The notes beneath the pieces are model-generated. The model worked only from the letters and a program-made list of their open reading frames with translations. It made no database searches and had not been told where the DNA came from. A program made the position numbers and the translations under genes. 64,000 bases of DNA from an uncultured Prochlorococcus sp. (lineage in GTDB: Bacteria > Cyanobacteriota > Cyanobacteriia > PCC-6307 > Cyanobiaceae), in assembly GCA_902521995.1 (NCBI GenBank), contig CABYTO010000001.1:1-64000 (forward strand), in the 5' to 3' direction. Positions 52,817-63,632 of this stretch are shown here, piece by piece. Position 1 is the stretch's first letter. The number at the start of each line of letters is the position of its first letter.

Positions 52817-53718
52817 ACATCAACAAAAAAATGGAGTCAAGTCTTAAATTAAAAGTTACAGATTGGGAATTAGACTTTTACTCAAGACCAATAATTGAAG
52901 CAAATGGAAAAAAAAGGTGGGAGTTAATTATTTGCTCTTCAAGAAGTTACAAGACAAAAGATATTTTTTTTTGGAACAAAAAATGCCCTGCCAATGAAGT
53001 TAATTCAGTATGGCTTACAAAAGCATTAAATGAAGCAATAAGTGAAGCAAGAAAACAAGGGTTCGCGAAACCTTCAATAGTTCGATTTTGGAGGTCGTCA
53101 ATGAAATCGATCATTAAGAAATCTCTGGATTCCTTAAGTATTGAGGCTCTTATAAGTAGGAGAACTTACGATTTATTAGATAGAATCGAATTTCTTGAAA
53201 AAGAGATTTATCCAAAGGAAAAAGGCTATGTAAGAGGTGTACTAGCTCCTACTTTTACTTCTAAGATGGAAAACCCTCCTCAACCTCTACCCGAAGCAGT
53301 AAGGGGTGATGCTTTAACTATCTCTGAATTATCAATTGGCGAACTAAAATCAGCAGAAAATTGGCCTATGGAATTTGGAGATATTTTCCCAATACAAAAA
53401 AATATAGATGATAATTACTTAGTTCCAGGATTAAGACTTTTTAGCAAAGATAGATCTTTAGCTCTTTCTGCATGGTTCAGTTGTTTAGAACCTATTAAAT
53501 TAGTCATCAATAAGAACCAACTTATACTCGAAGCTTCGGAAGACGATAAGTGGCTGGTAACTGATTTACCAGAAAAAGATGCAAACATTTTGAGTACAAA
53601 GTTTTTAGAGAATAAAAATAATTCTTTTGGTTATCAATTTATTTCCATACAGTCAACGCCATACATCGAAAAATTTGCGGGATTCTGGATCTTGAGAGAT
53701 ATTGAATTAATTTCATAA
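52813..53718 (+). CDS. Tab2/Atab2-family RNA-binding protein
   Basis: 301-aa ORF overlapping the upstream S1 gene by ATGA; WELDFYSRPIIEANGKKRWELIIC, FWRSSMKSII, LPEAVRGDAL. Confidence 0.85.
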   Translation: MNINKKMESSLKLKVTDWELDFYSRPIIEANGKKRWELIICSSRSYKTKDIFFWNKKCPANEVNSVWLTKALNEAISEARKQGFAKPSIVRFWRSSMKSIIKKSLDSLSIEALISRRTYDLLDRIEFLEKEIYPKEKGYVRGVLAPTFTSKMENPPQPLPEAVRGDALTISELSIGELKSAENWPMEFGDIFPIQKNIDDNYLVPGLRLFSKDRSLALSAWFSCLEPIKLVINKNQLILEASEDDKWLVTDLPEKDANILSTKFLENKNNSFGYQFISIQSTPYIEKFAGFWILRDIELIS

Positions 53719-53740
53719 ATTAAGCTTAGGAGCAGGAACC

Positions 53741-54523
53741 ATTCCTTACAAAGAAATATATTTCTCAAAAGATGAGATTTTTATTCAGAACAAAAAATTT
53801 GAGTATTATTCCTCACCTATCCTTAGTCAAAATAATTTCAAACATGCATATTTTACGAATTCAAGCTCTGAGAAATTTCTTCAATTATTAGGGAATCACT
53901 TTAATGAAAATTACATAAATTGTGTTTCTAATCAAATTCACAGCAATGTAATAGTGTTTGGATCTCTTTCGCAAGAAGGGATAAAGACTGATGCAGATGG
54001 TCTTGTAGGTAATAAATGCAACCAAAACTTATGGGTTTACACTGCAGATTGTATGCCAATTTTTTTTGCAGATAAAAAGTCAAGAAATGTAGCAGCCTTG
54101 CATTGTGGAAGAAAAGGTTTAGAAAAAAAAATAATAAAAAATCTGGTTAAAATTTTCGATAATTTAGGGACATCTAGAGATAACTTACTTGTTGCAATAG
54201 GACCAGCGATTTCGAAGGAACATTATCTAGTTGATAAAATAACATTTAAAGAATTTTATATAAAGGCCGAAAACAAAAAAATAACAGTCCCTTTGACTAA
54301 AGCTGAAAAAGATCTTTGTTTTAGTGATTCAAATTACTTCAAAGAGCAAAAATTAAATCAACTTGACCTTAAAAGATTTGCTTATAGACAACTTTTAAAT
54401 GAGAACATTCCCAATACAAATATAGATATCTCAAATTTATGCACATACAAATTAAAAAATGAATTTAATTCCTGGAGAAGAAGCAAAACATTCTTGAGAC
54501 AATGGAATTTTATTTGCTCATAG
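53741..54523 (+). CDS. YfiH/polyphenol-oxidase (laccase-domain) family protein, putative ATT start
   Basis: ORF track begins at GTG 53954, but the same frame is open upstream to the stop at 53708 and encodes SNQIHSNVIVFG (QxH motif); no ATG/GTG/TTG in 53711-53953; AGGAG at 53728-53732 precedes ATT 53741. Confidence 0.75.
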   Translation: MPYKEIYFSKDEIFIQNKKFEYYSSPILSQNNFKHAYFTNSSSEKFLQLLGNHFNENYINCVSNQIHSNVIVFGSLSQEGIKTDADGLVGNKCNQNLWVYTADCMPIFFADKKSRNVAALHCGRKGLEKKIIKNLVKIFDNLGTSRDNLLVAIGPAISKEHYLVDKITFKEFYIKAENKKITVPLTKAEKDLCFSDSNYFKEQKLNQLDLKRFAYRQLLNENIPNTNIDISNLCTYKLKNEFNSWRRSKTFLRQWNFICS

Positions 54524-54529
54524 AGATAA

Positions 54530-54880
54530 TTAACTCGGACAAATTTCACTAGTTAAGTTTTTAGAGACTAATAATTCGGTCATCTCCTTAGTACCTTTAA
54601 TATCAAAAACTTTGGCTACCAAAATATTATTTTTGAAACCATAAGGCTTTATTTTCACTTTGCTTCCCCTTGGGAATTCACTCTTAAGTAAATTAGTTGC
54701 TTCTAGCTCATCATTTTTATTTACATCTACACAAAACAGTCCAATCGTTAAATTCCTATTTTGATCCCCCACCAAAATGGTATTTGAACTTTCAACTTGA
54801 AGAATTTCGGCAGAGTTTACTGTTGCAGGATTAAGAACAATCAAGCAAACTATTATAAAAATTCTTGATATTTTTTTCAA
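54530..54880 (-). CDS. secreted thermonuclease-like (SNase-fold) hypothetical protein
   Basis: 116-aa ORF with signal peptide; VESSNTILVGDQNRNLTIGLFCVDV resembles SNase-fold start. Confidence 0.5.
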   Translation of the reverse strand: MKKISRIFIIVCLIVLNPATVNSAEILQVESSNTILVGDQNRNLTIGLFCVDVNKNDELEATNLLKSEFPRGSKVKIKPYGFKNNILVAKVFDIKGTKEMTELLVSKNLTSEICPS

Positions 54881-54948
54881 ATCAGAGATATCTAAGTTTT
54901 TAAATTATCTTAAAGTTAATTTTCTTTAAATGACGAATTTGAAAAAAA

Positions 54949-56712
54949 TTAGTCTTCACAATTAACATATCCAACCATTTGAGAATTACTTTTGCCAGGA
55001 GGAACCATTGGATAACAATTTTCACCTCTTCTTACAAGGATATTAATCAAGGCAGGGCCGTCATGATCAAGCGCATTTTTTAATTCACCCTGTAATTGTT
55101 TTCTATCAGAAATTAAGTATCCTTTAACTCCAAAAGACTCAGCAAGTTTTACGAAATCAGGTTCACCACAACTCATATCAGATGAAGAATATCTTTCATC
55201 GTAGAAACTTTCCTGCCATTGTCTTACCATCCCTTGCCAGCGATTATTGATAATAATCAATTTCACATTTAGGCCATATTGAGATAAAGTTCCTAATTCT
55301 TGAATATTCATTAAAACACTTGCATCTCCTGCAATACAAATTACATCTGAATTAGGTAAGGCTGCTTTTACTCCAATTGCCGCTGGCAATCCAAAACCCA
55401 TAGTTCCTAGGCCTGCACTACTAATCCATTTTCTTGGAGAATTCCTAAGATATTGAGCAGCCCACATCTGATGTTGTCCTACATCTGTAGTTACATAAGC
55501 TTCTGGTGAAAGTTCCCTCACTTTTAAAAGAACCTCCTGAGGATAAATTTCTCCTTCTTTAGGCGGATCATATAAAGGGTGTTTATTTTTCCAAAAAGCA
55601 ATTTTTTCTAACCAGTTTTTCGTCTGACAAGTAAATATGTTTTTTAGAGATTGTTCATTAATTTTGAGAACAGCTTTTGAAACATCAGCAACAATTGCAA
55701 CATCTACACGTCTATTTTTATTAACTTCTGCTGGGTCGATATCTATATGAATTACCTTTGCATTAGGTGCAAAAGTATCTAATTTTCCTGTCACCCTATC
55801 ATCGAATCTAGCTCCAATGGCAATTAAAAGATCGCATTCTGTAACAGCGAAATTTGCGTAAGCAGTTCCATGCATTCCTAACATACCTAATGATAAATTG
55901 TCTTTCTCATCAAAGGCGCCCTTACCCATTAAGGTTGTGGTAACTGGTATTTGATAATTATTTGCCAAAGTTTTTATTTCATCATGAGCCCCTGAAGATA
56001 TTGCCCCACCTCCCACGTATAGAAGAGGTTTTTCAGAGTCTTCTATTAATTTAATTGCTTTATTGATATCGCAATCATTAATTTCACCATTCCTTTTAAA
56101 TCCCTTAGGAATAATCTCACCAGGCAAAACTCTTTGGTAATTAAAGAACTCCTGACCTACATCTTTGGGTATATCAATTAAAACAGGGCCAGGCCTTCCA
56201 GATGAGGCTATAAAAAAAGCTTCAGAAACTACTTTCGCGATATCTGAAGGATCTCTTATTACCCATGAATGTTTCACGATTGGAAGAGTTATGCCAAAAA
56301 TATCAGTTTCTTGAAACGCGTCTGTCCCTATAGCAGATCTTGGGACTTGACCTGTGACTACAACTAGGGGGACTGAATCCATTTGCGCAGTTGCAATTCC
56401 AGTCACCAAATTTGTTGCACCTGGGCCTGAGGTCCCAAAACATACTCCTACTTCACCAGTGGATCTTGCATATCCATCAGCCGCATGTGAACCCCCTTGT
56501 TCATGCCTAACCATATAATGCTTCAACCAACCTTCTTGTTCTGCCTTATGTACAGCGTCATATATTGGAAGTATGGCTCCCCCAGGATATCCAAATATAA
56601 CTTTTACCCCATGAATTTTTAAAGAATCCATTAGTGCATCTGCTCCAGTTATCCAAACTGGATTTTTATGTTTTGAACTACCCTTTGAAAAGGATCTCGA
56701 AGTAAGGGTCAC
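54949..56712 (-). CDS. ilvB: acetolactate synthase large subunit
   Basis: 587-aa [45 protein letters not shown]. Confidence 0.97.
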   Translation of the reverse strand: MTLTSRSFSKGSSKHKNPVWITGADALMDSLKIHGVKVIFGYPGGAILPIYDAVHKAEQEGWLKHYMVRHEQGGSHAADGYARSTGEVGVCFGTSGPGATNLVTGIATAQMDSVPLVVVTGQVPRSAIGTDAFQETDIFGITLPIVKHSWVIRDPSDIAKVVSEAFFIASSGRPGPVLIDIPKDVGQEFFNYQRVLPGEIIPKGFKRNGEINDCDINKAIKLIEDSEKPLLYVGGGAISSGAHDEIKTLANNYQIPVTTTLMGKGAFDEKDNLSLGMLGMHGTAYANFAVTECDLLIAIGARFDDRVTGKLDTFAPNAKVIHIDIDPAEVNKNRRVDVAIVADVSKAVLKINEQSLKNIFTCQTKNWLEKIAFWKNKHPLYDPPKEGEIYPQEVLLKVRELSPEAYVTTDVGQHQMWAAQYLRNSPRKWISSAGLGTMGFGLPAAIGVKAALPNSDVICIAGDASVLMNIQELGTLSQYGLNVKLIIINNRWQGMVRQWQESFYDERYSSSDMSCGEPDFVKLAESFGVKGYLISDRKQLQGELKNALDHDGPALINILVRRGENCYPMVPPGKSNSQMVGYVNCED

Positions 56713-56848
56713 TGAAGAAATTCAATACTTAATATAAATATTAAACTTAATTAATTACTTTTGCCTCATTTAGAAATGTAATGTCAGAAATGTATTCAAA
56801 ATCTTTTTCAATAAATTAAAAATTATCAAATAGATTTTTAACTGCTCT

Positions 56849-58024
56849 TTATAAAATTCCTAGTTTATGAAGGGGTCCAGAGCCTGAAATTAGTTCAATA
56901 AAAAGTACAAGAAAAATAATCATTGCAACCCTTCCGTTCCACACTTCTGAACTATTATTCCAACCCCATTGCCACTTCTCTTGGGGATAAAGCTTAACTT
57001 TTTCAGGCAGCTGAGAAGCCTCTTCTATATTCACAAGAGGTCCTTTCAAACAGGAAATCACTAGATCACTAAGGCCTTCAATAAAAGTAGGATGAGTATT
57101 TAGAGCCTTAACTCTCCGAAAGTTTTTAATACCAGCCTTTTCTGCAATTTCTTTATATTCAATATCAATTTCTTGCAACGTTTCGATATGCTCTCCAACG
57201 AAACTTATAGGGACCACGATCAGATCATTAACATTAGACCTTCCAAGATCAGCTAACACTTCTTCTGTATAAGGCTTTAACCATTCAACGGGACCAACTC
57301 TACTTTGATAAGAAAGCGTATAAGGGTTACTATGCCCTAAACATTTTTCCAGCTCATTTATAATTAATAAAGAACAATCTTCAATTTGTTGTTTGTAAGG
57401 GTCTCCAGCTTCCTCTACGTAACTCTTAGGAACTCCATGAGCAGTGAAAAATATATGGGCTTTTGAAGGTAATTCACAAAGTGAAATTTGTTCAGATATT
57501 AATTCAACCATAGACTTTAAATAACCTGATTGACTGAACCAACTCCTTACGCATCTCATTGGAACCTTCTTAAATTCATCATCAGAATCTCGCAATTTTT
57601 TTAATTCCCTAAAGCTTGAACCACTAGTACTTATCGAAAAGTGTGGATACAAGGGTATTACAACAACTTGATCTATGCCATCTGCTTTCATATCAGCAAT
57701 TGCCGATTCTGTAAAAGGATGCCAATACCTCATAGCAATATAGGTAGTAGCATTAAACCCCTTGTCCCTTAATTTAGATTGTAATTCTCTTGCTTGTTGT
57801 TCAGTTATCCTTCTGATAGGTGAACCTCCACCTATAGAAAGGTAAGCCTGTTGAGAAGTAGTACTCCTAAGCGTGCTAATTAACCAAGCTAAGGGCTTTT
57901 GAAAAACGGGGAAAGGGGTTCTGATAATTTCCGGATCAGAAAAAAGATTGTATAAGAATGGGCCTACATCAGTAATGCGTTCAGGCCCTCCTAAATTCAT
58001 TAGTAAGACGCCTATTTTATCCAT
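56849..58024 (-). CDS. hemH: ferrochelatase with C-terminal HLIP/CAB-like TM domain
   Basis: 391-aa [37 protein letters not shown]-terminal [22 protein letters not shown]. Confidence 0.96.
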   Translation of the reverse strand: MDKIGVLLMNLGGPERITDVGPFLYNLFSDPEIIRTPFPVFQKPLAWLISTLRSTTSQQAYLSIGGGSPIRRITEQQARELQSKLRDKGFNATTYIAMRYWHPFTESAIADMKADGIDQVVVIPLYPHFSISTSGSSFRELKKLRDSDDEFKKVPMRCVRSWFSQSGYLKSMVELISEQISLCELPSKAHIFFTAHGVPKSYVEEAGDPYKQQIEDCSLLIINELEKCLGHSNPYTLSYQSRVGPVEWLKPYTEEVLADLGRSNVNDLIVVPISFVGEHIETLQEIDIEYKEIAEKAGIKNFRRVKALNTHPTFIEGLSDLVISCLKGPLVNIEEASQLPEKVKLYPQEKWQWGWNNSSEVWNGRVAMIIFLVLFIELISGSGPLHKLGIL

Positions 58025-58089
58025 TTAAAATTTATGAAGATTGAAAATCAACATTAAAAACGTCATCATATGGACAATTATATAAGTAA

Positions 58090-59259
58090 ATGAACGTAAT
58101 TCAGGAAATTAATAATGTCAATGATAAATTTGCTACTCAAGGCAGCAAGCTTAAAATTGAGAAAAGAGGAGAGAAATTAAATATTCGTGGTTCGCTGCCC
58201 TCCAAAGAAGATAACAATAACTTCAAAATTCAAAGAATATCTCTTGGTTTAAAGGCTGATATGTCTGGATTAGAGGAGGCCCAAAAAAAATTACAATTAA
58301 TCAATTTGCAATTGGAATTGAACCAATTTGATTGGATTAATTGGATAGGCAAACCTGATAAAAAGGAAATAAAAGATGGTTTTGAATTCCCAAAAAGATT
58401 AAATCAATTTGAGGAATTTTTTTTTAAAGAAAATAAAAGTGATTTTCGAACCAGCACTAGAAAAACTACTTGGAGAAGTTCTTACAAACCATATATGAAA
58501 AGAATCCTAACTATTTACAATGACAATGAGAATAAAGCTTTAGAAAAAATATTCCAAAAAACACTTGAAAGTTATAAGGAAGGTACCAGAAGCAGGAAAC
58601 AATGCGCTACATCTTTAAGTGTTTTGGCTGAGTTTTTGGACATTAAACTACCAGAAGATTGGAAATTAAATTCTAGAGGATATGGTCTGAACAAAGCAGG
58701 ATTTAGGGATCTACCTAAAGACGAATTAATAGAGAAACTGTGGGAAACCATACCAAACAATTCTTGGAAATTTGTTTTTGGTCTGATGGCTACTTATGGA
58801 TTAAGGAATCATGAAGTATTTTTTTGTGATTTAAGCTCTCTTACTAATTTTGGGGATAAAATTATTAGAGTTTTACCCACGACTAAAACTGGGGAACACC
58901 AAGTTTGGCCATTTCATCCTGAATGGGTTGAAAAGTTCGAATTATCAAAACTTGGTGAGAATCCAGAACTTCTACCAAATATTAATAGAGACCTTAAAAT
59001 GACAACCTTACAGAATATTGGAAAAAAAATTACTGACCAGTTTAATCGTTACTCTTTACAAATAAAACCTTATGATCTAAGACATGCTTGGGCAGTAAGA
59101 ACAATTTTTTATGATTTACCTGATACTGTGGCTGCCAGAATGATGGGACATTCTGTTAGTTTACATACTCAAACTTATCACCACTGGATTACTAAAAGAG
59201 ATCAACAACAGGCAGTGAATAATGCACTATTAAAAGTTAAAAGAGTTAAAAATATATAA
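58090..59259 (+). CDS. tyrosine recombinase/integrase-like protein
   Basis: 389-aa ORF; C-terminal YGLRNHE, KPYDLRHAWAVR, MMGHSVSLHTQTYHHW. Confidence 0.82.
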   Translation: MNVIQEINNVNDKFATQGSKLKIEKRGEKLNIRGSLPSKEDNNNFKIQRISLGLKADMSGLEEAQKKLQLINLQLELNQFDWINWIGKPDKKEIKDGFEFPKRLNQFEEFFFKENKSDFRTSTRKTTWRSSYKPYMKRILTIYNDNENKALEKIFQKTLESYKEGTRSRKQCATSLSVLAEFLDIKLPEDWKLNSRGYGLNKAGFRDLPKDELIEKLWETIPNNSWKFVFGLMATYGLRNHEVFFCDLSSLTNFGDKIIRVLPTTKTGEHQVWPFHPEWVEKFELSKLGENPELLPNINRDLKMTTLQNIGKKITDQFNRYSLQIKPYDLRHAWAVRTIFYDLPDTVAARMMGHSVSLHTQTYHHWITKRDQQQAVNNALLKVKRVKNI

Positions 59260-59293
59260 AGATTTATAATAATTGAATAAAAATTAGTGTCAT

Positions 59294-59986
59294 ATGCAAC
59301 AAAAACCTTCATCATCCGAGAAAATATTAAACCTCGATAATCAAGCAAATAAACTTGGAATGGGAGGCAAATTATCGCCGGAAAGCGATGAGATCTCATA
59401 TAAAAAAAGAATGCAGCAAAGAAAAGATATTCAAGCCGAAAGACTACAAATTAGAAAAACAAAAAAAGGATTATTGATTGTTTTTACAGGAAATGGCAAG
59501 GGCAAAACAACTGCATCTTTAGGTATGGCATTAAGGACGATAGGTCATGGCTATAAAGTAGCAATAATTCAATTTATCAAAGGAGGCTGGACCACTGGTG
59601 AAGAGAAAGCATTTAAAAACTTGTCTTCAAACATATCTTGGCATTCATTTGGAGAGGGATTTACTTGGGAAACACAAGATAGAATAAAAGATGAAAAATT
59701 AGTTCAAGAGGCTTGGCAATTAGCCAAAAAATACATACAAAACGAATCTTATAAACTTATCATTCTTGATGAAATTAATATTGCTACAAAACTTGGTTAT
59801 CTTGCACCCGAAGAAATAATTACTTTTTTAAAAAGCTTAAATAATAGAAAAAATCATGTTGTTTTAACTGGAAGGGGAGCATCTGATTCAATTATCAATT
59901 ACGCTGATCTAGTTACAGAAATGAAACTAATAAGACATCCATTTAAAGAACAAGGAATAAAAGCACAAAAGTGTGTTGAATTTTAA
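59294..59986 (+). CDS. cobO: cob(I)yrinic acid a,c-diamide adenosyltransferase
   Basis: 230-aa ORF; VFTGNGKGKTTASLGMALRTIGHG, IQFIKGGWTTGEE, ILDEINIATKLGYL. Confidence 0.95.
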   Translation: MQQKPSSSEKILNLDNQANKLGMGGKLSPESDEISYKKRMQQRKDIQAERLQIRKTKKGLLIVFTGNGKGKTTASLGMALRTIGHGYKVAIIQFIKGGWTTGEEKAFKNLSSNISWHSFGEGFTWETQDRIKDEKLVQEAWQLAKKYIQNESYKLIILDEINIATKLGYLAPEEIITFLKSLNNRKNHVVLTGRGASDSIINYADLVTEMKLIRHPFKEQGIKAQKCVEF

Positions 59987-60113
59987 CAGAAGTAAATTAT
60001 GATTTAAATTTTCTTTAGGCAGGTTTAGAAATGTTTAAAGACACAAGCAATATCCGAACAAAAAATAAATTTGGTGCATTTACTTGCTAAGGTCTTAAAA
60101 GTACAATTGTTGA

Positions 60114-60818
60114 ATGACTTACAAAAGAGTTCTCTTAAAACTTAGTGGTGAAGCACTAATGGGTGAAAAACCTTATGGTATTGATCCTGCTATAGTTCAG
60201 TCAATTGCAGAGGATGTTTCAAAAGTAGTCGAAAATAATGTACAACTTGCAATAGTTGTTGGTGGTGGAAACATTTTTAGAGGGCTTAAAGGATCTGCAG
60301 ACGGAATGGATCGCGCGACGGCTGATTATGTAGGGATGCTAGCAACAGTAATGAACGCAATTTCACTTCAAGATGGTCTTGAGAGGGTAGGAGTTGCAAC
60401 CAGAGTGCAAACAGCAATCGAAATGCAGGAAATTGCCGAACCCTACATTAGAAGAAGAGCCATGAGGCACCTAGAAAAAGGTAGAGTTGTAGTCTTCGGA
60501 GGTGGATGCGGTAATCCATTTTTTACAACTGATACTACGGCAGCCTTGAGGGCAGCAGAGATAAACGCTGAAGTTGTTATGAAAGCTACTAAAGTTGATG
60601 GAGTATACGATCGTGATCCAAATCAATTTAAAGAAGCAAAAAAATATTCCTCTCTCAGTTATCAACAAGTACTTAGTGATGAAATTGCAGTAATGGACAG
60701 TACGGCGATTGCACTTTGCAAAGATAATAATATCCCAATTATGGTTTTTGATATATTCAAAAAAGGGAACATTTCTAAAGCTGTTGCTGGTGAGCCAATA
60801 GGCTCTTTAATTAGTTAA
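60114..60818 (+). CDS. pyrH: UMP kinase
   Basis: 234-aa [44 protein letters not shown]. Confidence 0.98.
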   Translation: MTYKRVLLKLSGEALMGEKPYGIDPAIVQSIAEDVSKVVENNVQLAIVVGGGNIFRGLKGSADGMDRATADYVGMLATVMNAISLQDGLERVGVATRVQTAIEMQEIAEPYIRRRAMRHLEKGRVVVFGGGCGNPFFTTDTTAALRAAEINAEVVMKATKVDGVYDRDPNQFKEAKKYSSLSYQQVLSDEIAVMDSTAIALCKDNNIPIMVFDIFKKGNISKAVAGEPIGSLIS

Positions 60819-60837
60819 AGATCATTTTATTTTCATT

Positions 60838-61386
60838 ATGAAAGTTAAAGAAATTCAAGAAAATATGAATAAAAGTATTGAAGCCATACAAAGAAACTTC
60901 AATACAATTAGAACAGGCAGAGCTAATGCTTCTTTGTTAGACAGAGTAAGTGTTGAGTACTACGGAGCAGAAACACCAATAAAATCGCTTGCGACTATTA
61001 GCACTGTTGATTCGCAAACAATTTCAATACAACCTTTCGATATTTCATGTTTACAATCTATAGAGAAATCTATTTCTATGAGTGATTTAGGTATCACTCC
61101 AAATAATGATGGGAAAGTAATAAGAATAAATGTTCCTCCTTTAACAGAAGAAAGAAGAAAAGAATTTTGTAAATTAGCCTCTAAATATGCAGAGGAAGGA
61201 AAAGTAGCTTTGAGAAATATCAGAAGAGATGCTGTTGATAAAGAAAAAAAAGACGAAAAAGATGGCCTTATTTCTATTGACGAATCTAGAGATAACCAAT
61301 CTGAAATTCAGAAAATTACTGATAAATATATTGCCTTAATAGAAACTAAATTGTCTGAAAAAGAAAAGGAAATTCTAAAAGTTTGA
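60838..61386 (+). CDS. frr: ribosome recycling factor
   Basis: 182-aa [41 protein letters not shown] (written here as [21 protein letters not shown]). Confidence 0.98.
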   Translation: MKVKEIQENMNKSIEAIQRNFNTIRTGRANASLLDRVSVEYYGAETPIKSLATISTVDSQTISIQPFDISCLQSIEKSISMSDLGITPNNDGKVIRINVPPLTEERRKEFCKLASKYAEEGKVALRNIRRDAVDKEKKDEKDGLISIDESRDNQSEIQKITDKYIALIETKLSEKEKEILKV

Positions 61387-62516
61387 TAGAATTTGACGTC
61401 GTAATAATTGGCGGAGGTTTATCAGGATCTGCCACCGCTCTTAACTTATCAAAGAAAGGATATTCAGTTTTAATTATCGACAAAGAAAAATCCCAAGATT
61501 ACAAACCATGTGCAGGCGGGATGGCATCTTCAATGCAAAGATTTCTTCCTTTAGATATAAAAGATTCCATAGAATCAAAAATTAAGAACGTTGAATTCAG
61601 ATGGAAGGCTACAGATAATGTAAATGCTGATCTTACTGGTGAATCCCCATTTTGGATTATTAAAAGAGAGAAGCTTGATCAATTATTACTTGATGAGTCC
61701 TTGAGTAATGGAGCTCAGATAATGAGGCCGTTATTGATCGAAAAAATCATCAAAAAAAATGATAAATGGGAAATTACTTGCAATAACGAAATAAAATATA
61801 TTACAGAATTTCTTGTTATTGCAGATGGATCTCAATCGAAATGGGCGGGTTATTTCAATTTAGGGCCAAGAAAACCGAGATTTGCGAACACAATCTCATT
61901 AAGATTGAAAGGATTGGGTGAAATACCTAGAGATGCAGTTAGATTTGAGTTTGGATTTATTAAATATGGTTTTGCATGGGCATTCCCCCTAAGAGAAAGC
62001 TTAAATATTGGTTTAGGTACCTTCATAAATAATGGTCTCTTAGAAAATCAGGCTATAAATAAACAAGTTATAAGAAGCTTTGGTTTTGATAATTTTCCTC
62101 ATAAAACAATTACTAAGAAACTGAGAATATGGAATGGCTTCCACACAATTAATGGTGACAAAGTATTAGCGGTTGGAGATGCCGCATCTCTATGTGATCC
62201 ATTTTTAGCTGAAGGAATTAGACCATCTTTAATTAGTAGTTTTTATGCTGCAGAATACATAGATCAGTGCCGATCGGGAAAAATAGATGATTTAAATCTT
62301 TATACGAAAAAAATTAACAACATTTGGGGGGAATCAATGGTTTGGGGGAGGAGAATAGCCCAAGTATTTTATAGATTTCCCAGAACTGGATATCAATTAG
62401 GTGTCAAAAGAAAAACGGCACCTAAACGTATTGCTCAAATATTATCAGGAGAAATGAGTTATGAAGATATTGCAAAAAGAGTTATCAGAAGACTTTTAAC
62501 AAAAAGTGGGACTTAA
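61383..62516 (+). CDS. geranylgeranyl reductase-family FAD-dependent oxidoreductase, TTG start overlapping frr stop
   Basis: 377-aa [61 protein letters not shown]. Confidence 0.9.
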   Translation: MIEFDVVIIGGGLSGSATALNLSKKGYSVLIIDKEKSQDYKPCAGGMASSMQRFLPLDIKDSIESKIKNVEFRWKATDNVNADLTGESPFWIIKREKLDQLLLDESLSNGAQIMRPLLIEKIIKKNDKWEITCNNEIKYITEFLVIADGSQSKWAGYFNLGPRKPRFANTISLRLKGLGEIPRDAVRFEFGFIKYGFAWAFPLRESLNIGLGTFINNGLLENQAINKQVIRSFGFDNFPHKTITKKLRIWNGFHTINGDKVLAVGDAASLCDPFLAEGIRPSLISSFYAAEYIDQCRSGKIDDLNLYTKKINNIWGESMVWGRRIAQVFYRFPRTGYQLGVKRKTAPKRIAQILSGEMSYEDIAKRVIRRLLTKSGT

Positions 62517-62540
62517 TTCTTTTTCAATTCGAACTTAAAT

Positions 62541-63542
62541 TTAGTTTGCAGAAATCAATTTATGATTTTTAATCTCGGAATATCTCTTTAGGAGCAACTC
62601 TTCCAATTCTTCTATAGCCTTACTGAATCCAGTGATACCTTCACTAAGCTTTTCACTTGCCATTTGATCTTCTAACATGCTTAATCTGAAATCTTTTTCT
62701 TCAAATTCATAGTCAATAGAATTATTTATTTGGGTACTTACATCTAATTTTCTTACCAACTCTCCCTTCTCTTTTCTCAGTTCCTCAAGAAATTTTGGTG
62801 CGATTGTTAAAAGATCGCAACCTGCTAATTCTTTTATTTCATCAAGATTTCTAAAACTCGCTCCCATTACTTCTGTCTTGAATCCCTTTTCTTTAAAATA
62901 CTTGTATATTTGTGTAACCGAAATAACCCCAGGGTCTTCAGCACCAACAAAACTAGTTTTACCAGTTTTTGCTTTATGCCAATCCAATATACGGCCAACG
63001 AACGGAGAAATAAGAGTTATCTTTGCATTGGCACAAGTTACCGCTTGGCAGAAATTAAAAAGTAAAGTTAAGTTGCACTTAATACCCTCTTTTTCCAAAA
63101 TTTCAGCTGCCTTAATTCCCTCCCAAGTTGCAGCAATCTTAATCAAAATTCTTTCCTTTTCAATTCCAAAATTTTTGTAAAGATTGATCAATTTTCTCGC
63201 TTTTTCTACTGTAGCTTCGATGTCAAAGCTCAGTCTTGCATCAACTTCTGTAGATACGCGCCCTGAAATAATTTTCAATATTTCTTTTCCAAAAAATACT
63301 GAAACTTGGTCAACAGTTTCTTTGATTAATTCAATTTCGGAGAATCCTTGGGGCAAGACACTTTTTGAACTTTCTAAAGCTTTATCAATCAATTTCACAT
63401 AATCAGGGTTCTTAGCAGCAGCAAGTATTAACGATGGATTGGTGGTGGCGTCCCTTGGTTGAAATTTTTTTATCGAGTCTAAATCTCCAGTATCAGCAAC
63501 AACAATGGTCATTGATGACAATTGTTCTAAAATTGATTTCAT
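62541..63542 (-). CDS. tal: transaldolase
   Basis: 333-aa [53 protein letters not shown]. Confidence 0.97.
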   Translation of the reverse strand: MKSILEQLSSMTIVVADTGDLDSIKKFQPRDATTNPSLILAAAKNPDYVKLIDKALESSKSVLPQGFSEIELIKETVDQVSVFFGKEILKIISGRVSTEVDARLSFDIEATVEKARKLINLYKNFGIEKERILIKIAATWEGIKAAEILEKEGIKCNLTLLFNFCQAVTCANAKITLISPFVGRILDWHKAKTGKTSFVGAEDPGVISVTQIYKYFKEKGFKTEVMGASFRNLDEIKELAGCDLLTIAPKFLEELRKEKGELVRKLDVSTQINNSIDYEFEEKDFRLSMLEDQMASEKLSEGITGFSKAIEELEELLLKRYSEIKNHKLISAN

Positions 63543-63632
63543 TTCTAGATAATCATATATATATATAAACTAGCTTTTATTCCTAATGAAATCATCAGAT
63601 AATGAGCTAAATATTTATAAAATTGAAAAATT

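Noticed and set aside
59260-59293. Cobalamin riboswitch upstream of cobO
   Set aside because: Only 34 bp of AT-rich sequence separates it from the preceding gene; no room for a B12-box structure.
63543-63632. ATATATATATA run upstream of tal
   Set aside because: Simple low-complexity AT sequence in an AT-rich genome; no further structure to support function.
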